Source: Pseudomonadota bacterium (GTDB taxonomy: Bacteria > Pseudomonadota > Gammaproteobacteria > Burkholderiales > Burkholderiaceae_E). Taken from it: a DNA stretch of 13,507 nt. The stretch lies in assembly GCA_023388075.1 (NCBI GenBank), contig JAEWGX010000073.1:1-13507 (forward strand), given 5' to 3'. The position numbers and the translations under genes are program-made. This document shows positions 7,078 to 13,507 of this stretch, one piece after another (position 1 is the stretch's first letter; each line of letters begins with the position of its first letter). Below the pieces are notes generated by a model. It saw only the letters and a program-made list of their open reading frames with translations. It searched no databases and was not told the DNA's origin.

Positions 7078-7283
7078 CGAAACTCCTTGTGGAAGTGTCT
7101 GCACGCACGGCTTGCCGCCGCAGCGCGAACGCTGCCACCGCTGCCCGTCCCCGGGGGGACGTCCCATGGCGAGAAGACCCATGGCCGGGTGTCGCAACGC
7201 CCGGCGAAGCCGGCTCGGACCGGCTTCGGAAACTGGAAAGCGTGTGGCAAGGAACCGGAAATGATAGCCGATTTCCGGGCGGC
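7078..7283 (-). promoter_or_regulatory. rpsF leader and divergent intergenic region with hairpins
   Basis: This 206-bp gap separates rpsF from the divergent hydrolase gene. On the rpsF strand it holds AAGGAG (7083-7088) at ideal distance from the S6 ATG. It also holds a 6-bp stem with a UUCG loop (7120-7135), a pair of CCATGG sites (7164-7169 and 7179-7184) able to pair, and a 9-bp perfect stem with loop UCCGAG (7205-7228). A TATCAT hexamer (7261-7266) could be a -10 box but has no convincing -35. Leaders of rpsF operons in several bacteria carry an RNA element bound by the S6:S18 complex, which includes a conserved unpaired CCG. The CCG in the 7205-7228 loop makes this a candidate site, not a proven one. 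Confidence 0.4.
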
Positions 7284-8372
7284 ATGGTGACCGGCCGCCC
7301 CTACCCGGCAGCGCCCTCCCTTGTCCGGCCGGCCGACGGCCCTGGCCGCCGCGGTCTCCCCAAGCCGAACCCGCAGTGGGGCCTGCCAGCCGTGCAGTGC
7401 CTCGCCCTGCCCCTCTACTGGTGGCTCTGGCAGGGGGCGCTCGGCCCGGGCGCCGCGGTCGCCGGCGCCACCGCCGCGACCCCTTTCCTGCTGCACGCGG
7501 CCGGGCTCGGCGTCGGCTTCATCGTCTCCTGGCTGAACCAGGACGCGCCGGGCGGGCAGCGCCAGGGCCGCCGCCGGGATTGGCTAATCGCCTTCGCCGT
7601 CGAAACGGCCGTCTCGATCCGGCAGTTCTACTGGCTGATGCCGTTTCGCGAGTGGTTTCGTCCGCCCGCGGCAAGGGAGCCCGCGGTCGGCCCGCCGATC
7701 CTGCTGCTGCACGGCTACGGGTGCAACCGCGGCCTGTGGCTGCCGACCGCACGCTGGCTCGCGCGGCGCGGCTACCGGGTGAGTGCCATCAACCTGTGGC
7801 CGATGCACGCATCGATCGACGCCTATGCCGGCGCCATCGGAAACGCGGTCGCCTCGCTGCGGCAGGAGCACGGCGGCGAGCGGGTCGCGGTCGTCGCGCA
7901 CAGCATGGGCGGGCTCGCCGCGCGCGCCTACCTGCGCCAGTGCGGCCGCGCCGGCGCCGATCCCGGGCTGGCCGCGCTCGTCACGTTGGGCACGCCGCAC
8001 GTCGGCACCCACATCGCGCGCATAGGCATCGGCGAGAACGCGCGCCAGATGCGGTTCCGCTCGCCCTGGACCGAGACATTGCGCCAGGACGAGGCGCAGC
8101 CCGGCGCGCCGCTCGCGCTCCTCGCGCGGCGCGGGAAGGTGATCGCCATCGGCAGCCTGCAGGACAACATCGTCAGCCGGCCGCTGGAGCAGCGACTGCC
8201 CGGGGTCCGCACCGTGCAGGTGCGGCGTCAGGGCCACATGTCGCTCGCCACTTCGCGCCGCGTCCTCGACGCGATCGACCGGCTGCTGCGTCGCGTCCCC
8301 TATACTCCCCGGGAAGGAGCGCCGGCCGACCACCGGGACGCCGCCCGAAGGCCGCCCTCGAACGGAAACTGA
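7284..8372 (+). CDS. membrane-anchored alpha/beta hydrolase (lipase-like)
   Basis: Predicted serine hydrolase of 362 residues from ATG 7284. The N-terminal third has hydrophobic segments at about 37-52 and 58-84, indicating membrane anchoring. The catalytic domain follows with an oxyanion-loop HGYG (143-146), nucleophile S207 in AHSMGG (205-210), GTPHVGTHIA (236-245), a likely acid D294 and catalytic H318 in GHMS. This suits a lipase, esterase or PHA-depolymerase-like enzyme; the substrate is unknown. The frame stays open to 7089, but the upstream part is Arg-rich and covers the rpsF leader. The ATG itself lacks a good ribosome binding site, so the start is uncertain by tens of codons. It is first in a run with the phasin-like and PhaD-like genes, with only 2 bp before the next start. 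Confidence 0.85.
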   Translation: MVTGRPYPAAPSLVRPADGPGRRGLPKPNPQWGLPAVQCLALPLYWWLWQGALGPGAAVAGATAATPFLLHAAGLGVGFIVSWLNQDAPGGQRQGRRRDWLIAFAVETAVSIRQFYWLMPFREWFRPPAAREPAVGPPILLLHGYGCNRGLWLPTARWLARRGYRVSAINLWPMHASIDAYAGAIGNAVASLRQEHGGERVAVVAHSMGGLAARAYLRQCGRAGADPGLAALVTLGTPHVGTHIARIGIGENARQMRFRSPWTETLRQDEAQPGAPLALLARRGKVIAIGSLQDNIVSRPLEQRLPGVRTVQVRRQGHMSLATSRRVLDAIDRLLRRVPYTPREGAPADHRDAARRPPSNGN

Positions 8373-8374
8373 AA

Positions 8375-8710
8375 ATGGCCGACAAGACCCATTCCGCCAA
8401 CCCCGGGACAAGCGCCGCGAGCGAGCCGGCGGACCGGCTCGAGCTGCTGTTCGAGGCGCGGGTGGCACGGGCGCTGGAGCGCCTCGGCGTGCCGCGGGGC
8501 GAGCAGATCCGGGAGCTCGCCTTGCTGCTCGAGCAGCTCTCCGACCGGATCGACACCCTCGGTGCCGCCATCATCACGTCGCCCAGCCGGGTGGCCACCT
8601 CGGACGAGCCGGCCGGCATGGCCACGCCGCTCGTCACGCGTGCCGCGACACCGCGGCGTTCGCGGCGTTCGCCTGCGGCGGCCGCCGCCAACCCGAAGCC
8701 CGGACGCTGA
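8375..8710 (+). CDS. small phasin-like (PhaF/PhaI-related) protein
   Basis: Predicted 111-residue protein. Residues 20-64, with FEARVARALERLGVP followed by a leucine-rich helix, closely recall the leucine-zipper segment of the granule-associated phasins PhaF/PhaI (typically FDERVARALNRLGVP in my memory). The tail from about 90 is basic and Ala/Pro-rich (RRSRRSPAAAAANPKPGR), like a much shortened PhaF histone-like tail. The hydrophobic amphipathic helix that binds PHA granules in full-length phasins is not evident, so this is a stand-alone zipper-plus-tail form. A role as adaptor or oligomerisation partner on granules or DNA is inferred. The ATG is 2 bp past the hydrolase stop, implying coupled translation; a PhaD-like gene follows. 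The frame overlaps the hydrolase frame upstream, but only this portion is coding. Confidence 0.7.
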   Translation: MADKTHSANPGTSAASEPADRLELLFEARVARALERLGVPRGEQIRELALLLEQLSDRIDTLGAAIITSPSRVATSDEPAGMATPLVTRAATPRRSRRSPAAAAANPKPGR

Positions 8711-8759
8711 CGCCGCCCTGTTGCAGCGCTGGTCTCCGTTTGCAGCTCCCTGTTGATCG

Positions 8760-9443
8760 ATGCCGAAGAAGCCGCCGAGACGGACACGCCAACGAATTCT
8801 CGATCTTGCCCTGCACATGTTCAACGAGCTGGGCGAACCGAACGTGACGACCAGCGCGATCGCCGACGAGCTGAACATCAGCCCGGGCAACCTGTACTAC
8901 CACTTCCGCAACAAGGATGACATCCTCAATGCGCTGCTCGAGGACTTCGAGCGGGAGATCGACGAGGTGCTCGGCGCGGCGGAGCGCCGCGACCCGACGG
9001 TCGATGATGCCTGGTTCGTCCTGCACCTGCTGTTCGAGACCATCTGGAAGCACCGCTTCATCTACCGCGACCTGAACGACCTCCTCTCGCGCAACCGGCG
9101 GCTCGAGATGCACTTCAAGCGGCTGCTCGAACGCAAGACCGAGGCGGCGCGGGCGCTCTGCGGCGGCCTCGCCCGGCGCGGCGAGATGGCCGCGAGCGAG
9201 CAGGAGATGGACACGCTCGCCATCAACATGGTGGTCGTCGCAACCTATTGGCTCTCGTTCGAGTACGTGAGCAACCCGCGGCAGGTGGTCGACGCCGAGT
9301 ACCAGAGCGCCGTCATGGCGCGCGGCGCCTACCAGGTGCTTGCGCTCACGGGCGCCTACCTGACCGGGCCGTCGCGGGCGATGCTGCAGCGGCTTGCGCA
9401 GAAGTACCTGGGTGAACCGGCCCTCCCCGGGCCGGCGCGCTAG
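8760..9443 (+). CDS. TetR family regulator, PhaD-like
   Basis: TetR-family regulator of 227 residues. The DNA-binding domain opens with RTRQRILDLALHMFNELGEP (8-27) and has the helix-turn-helix VTTSAIADELNISPGNLYYHFRNK (29-52). The GEPNV...ISPGNLYYHF pattern and the ligand-domain segment HRFIYRDLNDLLSRN (98-112) resemble PhaD of Pseudomonas, an activator of PHA-synthesis and phasin genes, and this fits the phasin-like neighbour. The ligand is unknown; acyl-CoA-type inducers are proposed for PhaD. It lies 49 bp after the phasin-like gene and 5 bp before the membrane hydrolase. ATG 8760 has little Shine-Dalgarno support. Confidence 0.9.
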   Translation: MPKKPPRRTRQRILDLALHMFNELGEPNVTTSAIADELNISPGNLYYHFRNKDDILNALLEDFEREIDEVLGAAERRDPTVDDAWFVLHLLFETIWKHRFIYRDLNDLLSRNRRLEMHFKRLLERKTEAARALCGGLARRGEMAASEQEMDTLAINMVVVATYWLSFEYVSNPRQVVDAEYQSAVMARGAYQVLALTGAYLTGPSRAMLQRLAQKYLGEPALPGPAR

Positions 9444-9448
9444 CACGG

Positions 9449-10561
9449 ATGGATTCCGTCACCCAGGCGGTGCTGGGCGCCGCCGTCGGGGTCGCCGTGA
9501 TGGGCCGGCGCACCGCCCCGTGGAAGGCCGCCGCCTGGGGGGCGGTGTGTGGCACCGCCCCCGACCTCGACGTGTTCATCGACCACGGCGATCCGATCCG
9601 CAACATGACGCTGCACCGGACGGAGAGCCACTCGCTGTTCTTCCTCACCCTCGTCTCGCCGCTGGTCGGCTGGCTTGCGAGCCGGTTGCATCCCGGGGAA
9701 GGCGGCTTCCGGCGGTGGTGGCTCGCGCTGTGGCTCGCCCTGGTCACCCATCCTCTGTTGGACCTGATGACGGTCTACGGCACGCAACTGCTGCTGCCAT
9801 TCACCGACCATCCCTTCGGGGTCGGCAGCGTGTTCGTGATCGACCCGTTCTACACGCTGCCGCTGCTGGCCGGTCTCGTCGTCGCGCTGGCGCTCGGGCG
9901 CCCACGCTGGGCGCGGGCGGCGCTTCTCGTTTCCACCGCCTACCTCGCGGCCGGCGTCGCGGTGCAGGCCCATGTGCGGGACGTCGCCAGGGAGTCGCTC
10001 GCGCGCGCGCAGATCCCGTCGACACGGCTGCTGGTCACGCCCACGCCGTTCAACATCGTCCTGTGGCGCGTGCTGGCGATGACCGACGACGGCTATGCCG
10101 AGGGCTATCACTCGCTGCTCGATGCGCAGGATGAGATCGTCTTCGCCCGGCATCCGAGCGACCAGGCGCTTTACCGCCGCCACGCGGACAACCCGGGCAT
10201 TGCCCGCATCGCCTGGTTCAGCCACGGCTTCTTCGGCGTCGCGGCCGATCCGGAAGGCGTCGTCATCCGCGACCTGCGGATGGGCAACGAGCCGTTCTAC
10301 ACCTTCACCTTCCTCATCCCCCAGGCGGCGCTCGATGCGCCCGCCTCCGGCACCGCGCAAGACCGGGCGCCGGCACCTCGCTACAAGGACGCCCCGATCC
10401 GGCCCGCCGAGGCCTCCATGCCGGCGGCACGGATCGCGGCGCGCCAGCTGCCGATGCGAGTCGACCTCTCCGACGCGCTACCCCAGCTCTGGCGCAGGGC
10501 GCTGGGCGATCCGACGCCGCTGCGGCTGCGCGCAAGCCCCGCGACGCACGGGGGATCGTAG
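9449..10561 (+). CDS. YdjM/DUF457-type membrane metal-dependent hydrolase
   Basis: Predicted inner-membrane protein of 370 residues in the DUF457/YdjM family (annotated as membrane-bound metal-dependent hydrolases). The N-terminal half carries the family's metal-ligand motifs: MDSVTQAVLGAAVG (1-14), PDLD (38-41), HRTESHS (56-62), HPLLD (101-105) and IDPF (131-134), interleaved with hydrophobic segments (about 64-80, 90-102, 135-150 and 157-172). The remaining ~190 residues form a soluble domain with no motif I recognise. Some relatives (YdjM in E. coli) belong to the SOS regulon, but I see no CTGT-N8-ACAG box here. The ATG is 5 bp past the TetR stop, so it is likely co-transcribed. Its stop codon abuts that of the convergent AAA+ gene. 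Substrate is unknown. Confidence 0.88.
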   Translation: MDSVTQAVLGAAVGVAVMGRRTAPWKAAAWGAVCGTAPDLDVFIDHGDPIRNMTLHRTESHSLFFLTLVSPLVGWLASRLHPGEGGFRRWWLALWLALVTHPLLDLMTVYGTQLLLPFTDHPFGVGSVFVIDPFYTLPLLAGLVVALALGRPRWARAALLVSTAYLAAGVAVQAHVRDVARESLARAQIPSTRLLVTPTPFNIVLWRVLAMTDDGYAEGYHSLLDAQDEIVFARHPSDQALYRRHADNPGIARIAWFSHGFFGVAADPEGVVIRDLRMGNEPFYTFTFLIPQAALDAPASGTAQDRAPAPRYKDAPIRPAEASMPAARIAARQLPMRVDLSDALPQLWRRALGDPTPLRLRASPATHGGS

Positions 10562-12970
10562 TCAGCGCAGGAAACCGGCCGGCTTGCTGAAGCGCACGTC
10601 CGGCTTCGCGCGGTGCTCGCGCTCGAGCTGCTCGAGGAACTCCTCCGGCGTCGCATCGTCCCCCAGCAACCGGAACTGCCGCACCACCGCCGCGAAGTCG
10701 CCGGGCGTGAGCAGCTCCAGCTTCGCCAGCGCGGCGCGGATCGCATCGTCGAGCCGGCTCGCATCGCCGCCTAGCACCTCGGCGACGAACATGCGCTCGC
10801 GACGGGCAGGCAGCAGCGGCAGGAACCGGAGCTTGAAGGCGAAGCGCCGCAGGGCGGCTTCGTCGATGCGGTCGAACAGGTTCGTGGTGCAGATGAAGAT
10901 GCCGTCGAAGCGCTCCATGCCCTGGAGCATCTCGTTGACCTCGGTCACCTCGTAGTTGCGCACGGCAAGCTGCCGGCTCTGCAGGAAGGAATCGGCCTCG
11001 TCCAGCAGGAGCACCGCGCCTTCGCGCGAGGCCTCCTGGAACATGCGTGCCATCTGCTGCTCGGTCTCGCCCACGTACTTGCTGACGAGATCGGAGGCAC
11101 GCCGGATCATGAGCGGCTTCTCGATCCGGCTGGCAATGTGCTCGGCCAGGGCCGTCTTGCCGGTCCCGGGCATGCCGTAGAAGCACAGCGTCGCGCGCGG
11201 CCGCGCCCGCAACGCCTCGATGATGCGGTCGACCGGAAAGCGCGTCTCGACATTGAGCAGCTCGAGGTCGTAGGCCGTCGGGGCGTCGCGCTGGCCCTCG
11301 CCGGCGACCTGGCCAAGCGCCTTGTCCGAGCGGTCGAGCTGGCGCTCCACCAGCGCCTGCACGTCGTCCTGGACTTCGATCCGGGCGAGCCGCGCGAAAC
11401 GCGCCGCCGACTGGATCTGCGCCGGCGTCACCTGCCGACGGGCGGCGACCCGCGCGATGAACTCGTCGTCCACCCCCAGCGCCGCGAGGTGCTTCCGGGC
11501 GATGTTCTCGCGCACCCGCTGCGGCGGATTGGCGAGCTCCAGGTGGAACTGGAAGCGTCGTCGATACGCCGGGTCGATCTGGTTGATCGAGTTGGAGATC
11601 CAGATGGTGGGCACGGGGTTCTGCTCGAGGGTGCGGTTCACCCAGGCCTTGCCGTTCACCTGGCCGCCCCGGATGTCCTCGACGCCGAAGCCGTGCGTCG
11701 GCTTCTCGCTGATGGGGGGAAAGACGTCCTCCACCTCGTCGAAGAGGATCGCGGTGCCGGAGCGGCCGCCGAGGAACGCCTGCGAGACCTGCAGCGACCG
11801 ATAGCGTTCCTTGCCCGAGAGGCTGTTGCCGTCCCGGTCCAGGCAGTCGACTTCGTAGAGCTCGCATTGCGCGAGCCGCGCCATCAGCTTGGCGAACTCG
11901 GTCTTGCCGGTCCCCGGCGGTCCGTAGAGGAGGATGTTGATGCCCTGCTCCGGCGCGGCCGCCTCGGCGCCGCGGCCCACCGCGGACTTGAGCAGCGCGA
12001 CCAGGTAGCGGGCATCGTCCTCCACGTGCGGATAGTCCTCCAGCCCGAGCGTGGTCTCCCCCGCGGGCCGGGTAAAGGCGGCCATCATGTCGGCCTCGCA
12101 GCCGTAGTGGGCGGTGAGGACCGCGAGAAGCTTGTCCGACACGCGCATCAGGTCGCCCAGATCGGTGATCGCGTGCTCCGCGATGGGCGTATCGATGAGG
12201 CCGAGCGATTCCAGGCGCCCACCCACCCGCAGGCACGCGGCGACGTCGCCCGCATCGCGCCCGAGGACCTGTGCCAGCATGCCGTAGGCCTCCAGCGCGC
12301 TCGAGGCCTTGCAGTCCACCAGCACCGGGCGCAGCTCGCGCTGGTACTTGCATAGAGACGCATGCAGGAGCACCGCCCGCTCCGCCTCGTTCAGCCCCAG
12401 CACCCGGCTCAGCATGTCGATGTTGTCGACGAGGCGGATCGCGCACCCGGCAAGGCGTACGTCGAGCTCGCGCACCGTGGTCTGGAAGACCGCGAGCAGG
12501 TCCTTGGCGCTCACCTTGACGTACTCGTCGAGGTAGTAGAAGACCGTCGCGTCGTCGTAGAGGCCGTTCCAGGCCCCGTGACGCGACATGAACTCCGCCG
12601 GCGCGAGCGCGCCGGCGCCGACCCAGGCGGGCGCCTCCGCGCAGCGCCGCGAAAGGAACGACTGGAGGCGCGACAACACCGGCAGCGGCCAAACCAGGTA
12701 GCGCCCCCCCAATGTCACCAGGTTGTTGATGTCGCGGCGCAGGTTGAAGCGCGGACCGAGCGTGACGATCGTCTGCAACGCGAACCGGGTGCAGAGCAGG
12801 TCGAGGGGCTGGGCCAGCGCGAGCGCGGGCGGCTGCCACACCGCCTCGGGCAGTGCTCCCTGGGCCTGCCGCGGTTGCAGCAGGCCCGTCGGAGCGATCT
12901 CTCCGGGCGCGCCGTCCCCGGCTCGACCGGCGTCCCCAATAACGCCCGGCTCATCGATCGCATCCCGCAT
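10562..12970 (-). CDS. twin AAA+ ATPase (SpoVK/Cdc48-like)
   Basis: Protein of 802 residues with two AAA+ modules. The first has Walker A GPPGTGKT (350-357), Walker B AILFDEVED (407-415), a sensor asparagine (N460) and arginines at 470-472. The second has GMPGTGKT (599-606), LLLDEAD (654-660), N697 and RR (708-709), plus KYVGE (631-635), a likely pore loop, so it could thread or remodel protein. Both modules look catalytically intact. Residues 1-340 match no domain I recognise; helix-rich segments and a Pro/Gly-rich start are visible. ATG 12970 has AAGGGAG eight bases upstream, preferred over an in-frame ATG at 13096 whose extension is Arg-rich and intergenic-like. The gene is divergent from the GntR regulator. 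The partner protein or substrate is unknown. Confidence 0.88.
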   Translation of the reverse strand: MRDAIDEPGVIGDAGRAGDGAPGEIAPTGLLQPRQAQGALPEAVWQPPALALAQPLDLLCTRFALQTIVTLGPRFNLRRDINNLVTLGGRYLVWPLPVLSRLQSFLSRRCAEAPAWVGAGALAPAEFMSRHGAWNGLYDDATVFYYLDEYVKVSAKDLLAVFQTTVRELDVRLAGCAIRLVDNIDMLSRVLGLNEAERAVLLHASLCKYQRELRPVLVDCKASSALEAYGMLAQVLGRDAGDVAACLRVGGRLESLGLIDTPIAEHAITDLGDLMRVSDKLLAVLTAHYGCEADMMAAFTRPAGETTLGLEDYPHVEDDARYLVALLKSAVGRGAEAAAPEQGINILLYGPPGTGKTEFAKLMARLAQCELYEVDCLDRDGNSLSGKERYRSLQVSQAFLGGRSGTAILFDEVEDVFPPISEKPTHGFGVEDIRGGQVNGKAWVNRTLEQNPVPTIWISNSINQIDPAYRRRFQFHLELANPPQRVRENIARKHLAALGVDDEFIARVAARRQVTPAQIQSAARFARLARIEVQDDVQALVERQLDRSDKALGQVAGEGQRDAPTAYDLELLNVETRFPVDRIIEALRARPRATLCFYGMPGTGKTALAEHIASRIEKPLMIRRASDLVSKYVGETEQQMARMFQEASREGAVLLLDEADSFLQSRQLAVRNYEVTEVNEMLQGMERFDGIFICTTNLFDRIDEAALRRFAFKLRFLPLLPARRERMFVAEVLGGDASRLDDAIRAALAKLELLTPGDFAAVVRQFRLLGDDATPEEFLEQLEREHRAKPDVRFSKPAGFLR

Positions 12971-12978
12971 TCCCTCTG

Positions 12979-12985
12979 CTCCCTT
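12979..12985 (-). promoter_or_regulatory. ribosome binding site fixing the AAA+ start
   Basis: AAGGGAG on the minus strand lies 8 bases before ATG 12970. It supports this start over the longer open frame reaching 13096, which would cover the intergenic region shared with the GntR gene. Confidence 0.7.
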
Positions 12986-13077
12986 CCCGCGCTTCTTCGC
13001 GCGCCACGTCGCAACGCCACCGCGGCCTCTCGACGAAGGCCACCGGCGCCGCGGCCGAGCGGATCTTATGACGCGGT

Positions 13078-13106
13078 TTGACGCGAAGCCAGCCACGGAC
13101 TAGAGT
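13078..13106 (+). promoter_or_regulatory. sigma70-type promoter of the GntR gene
   Basis: TTGACG (13078-13083, five of six matches to the -35 consensus) is followed after 17 bp by TAGAGT (13101-13106, four of six to the -10 consensus). The predicted start of transcription, near 13113, falls inside the adjacent palindrome. TATTCT at 13106-13111 is an alternative -10 but the spacing would be too long. Confidence 0.5.
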
Positions 13107-13108
13107 AT

Positions 13109-13120
13109 TCTGTATACAGA
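13109..13120. promoter_or_regulatory. GntR-type operator palindrome
   Basis: TCTGTATACAGA is a 12-bp perfect inverted repeat centred on GTATAC, the kind of core recognised by many FadR/VanR-type GntR regulators (GT-N-AC, often TTGTATACAA). It covers the predicted transcription start and lies 20 bp before the TTG start codon, so binding would block the gene's own transcription. It is also about 140 bp upstream of the divergent AAA+ gene, whose control could be shared. Autorepression is inference. Confidence 0.65.
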
Positions 13121-13128
13121 GTTCAATC

Positions 13129-13132
13129 GGAG
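13129..13132 (+). promoter_or_regulatory. ribosome binding site supporting the TTG start
   Basis: GGAG with a 7-base spacer to TTG 13140. No other start codon in this frame fits the conserved GntR N-terminus, so this site decides the start. Confidence 0.7.
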
Positions 13133-13139
13133 CACCCGC

Positions 13140-13507
13140 TTGCCAGCTTCCACCCGGCTTGCCTCCCTGGCCGCAACGCCGGATCTCGCCCAGCGCTGCT
13201 ACGAGGCGCTGCTGGAGGCGATCTGCTCGGCGCGATTGCCTCCGGACCGCAAGTACACGCAGGAGCAGCTCGCGGCATGGCTCGGCGTGTCGCGGCAGCC
13301 GGTGCTGCAGGCGCTGCAGGTGCTGCGCCGCCAGGGCCTGGTGGTGGACGAGGAGAACCGCCGCGGCATCCGGGTGGCGCCGCTCAATGCCACCTTCATC
13401 CAGAATCTCTATCAGGTCCGTGGCGCGCTGGACGCGCTCGCGGCGCGGGCGGCGGCCTCGCGCCCGCGTCCCGAGCTCCGGGAGCCGGGCACCGCGCTGA
13501 TCCGGGC
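13140..13507 (+). CDS. GntR family regulator, FCD type (3' end outside window)
   Basis: N-terminal 122 residues of a GntR-family transcription regulator. The winged helix runs from about 20 to 80: YEALLEAICSARLPPDRKYT, then QEQLAAWLGVSRQPVLQALQ (41-60) with the recognition helix, and RRQGLVV (64-70) leading into the wing NRRGIRVAPL (73-82). It is followed by LYQVRGALDALAARAA (90-105), the start of an FCD-type ligand domain, where R94 and the following helix match the family. The start is TTG 13140, chosen because GGAG lies 7 bases upstream and no ATG or GTG is available before the stop at 13101. Members with FCD domains usually sense small carboxylic acids; the ligand is not visible. The gene runs off the right edge. 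Confidence 0.88.
   Translation, partial: MPASTRLASLAATPDLAQRCYEALLEAICSARLPPDRKYTQEQLAAWLGVSRQPVLQALQVLRRQGLVVDEENRRGIRVAPLNATFIQNLYQVRGALDALAARAAASRPRPELREPGTALIR

Noticed and set aside
7078..7197. N-terminal extension of S6 by 40 codons
   Set aside because: The family start and a strong AAGGAG both mark ATG 7077; the extension is leader sequence.
7089..7283. N-terminal extension of the alpha/beta hydrolase by 65 codons
   Set aside because: The segment is Arg/Gly/Pro-rich, unlike a membrane protein start, and covers the rpsF leader and its ribosome binding site.
10314..12839. 841-codon minus-strand frame overlapping the AAA+ gene
   Set aside because: It overlaps the AAA+ gene in another frame, is Arg/Ala/Gly/Pro-rich, and has none of the Walker motifs found in the true frame.
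12971..13096. N-terminal extension of the AAA+ protein by 42 codons
   Set aside because: It would cover the GntR -35 region, is Arg-rich, and the ATG at 12970 has a good AAGGGAG site.
13110..13119. CTGTATACAG as a LexA SOS box
   Set aside because: A LexA box needs CTGT-N8-ACAG (16 bp); here the half sites are too close. A GntR-type operator fits better.
13078..13500. 140-codon frame overlapping the GntR gene
   Set aside because: It lies in another frame, is Arg/Ser-rich and lacks the winged-helix sequence seen in the TTG-started frame.

Overview
The window is GC-rich chromosomal DNA carrying 15 protein genes. Thirteen are complete and two are cut by the window edges. I see no insertion sequence, phage gene, tRNA, rRNA or CRISPR array. 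The minus-strand block rpsF-priB-rpsR-rplI-dnaB, with priB inside the S6/S18/L9 operon, is typical of Beta- and Gammaproteobacteria. The PIN-PhoH protein and a PhaD-like regulator next to a phasin-like protein fit the same groups. I infer a high-GC beta- or gammaproteobacterium, with a slight lean to beta from the PhoH and DnaB sequences recalled from memory.

Layout. Positions 2-1531 (+) hold the 3' part of a PIN-PhoH ATPase gene. It converges on a long minus-strand run read from about 7077 down to 1563: rpsF, priB, rpsR, rplI, dnaB, a predicted secreted protein of unknown function, a CaiB/BaiF family III CoA-transferase and a HIT-family nucleotide hydrolase. The first five genes supply ribosome assembly and replication restart/helicase functions. 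The last three are spaced as if they could share the transcript but have no obvious functional link to it. Six perfect copies of a 7-bp repeat sit in the gap just before the HIT gene.

A 206-bp divergent region (7078-7283) separates rpsF from a plus-strand cluster at 7284-10561. That cluster encodes a membrane-anchored alpha/beta hydrolase, a small protein resembling the zipper part of PhaF/PhaI phasins, a PhaD-like TetR regulator and a YdjM/DUF457-type membrane metal-dependent hydrolase. The tight spacing (2, 49 and 5 bp) suggests an operon, and the phasin and PhaD similarities point to polyhydroxyalkanoate granules or intracellular lipid storage. This is the most system-like part of the window.

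The stop codon of the last gene of this cluster abuts, with no bases between, the stop codon of a minus-strand gene for an 802-residue twin AAA+ ATPase (10562-12970). Its N-terminal ~340 residues I cannot assign. Divergent from it, a GntR-family regulator begins at a TTG codon (13140) and runs off the right edge. A sigma70-type promoter and a 12-bp perfect palindrome, placed where transcription should start, precede it.
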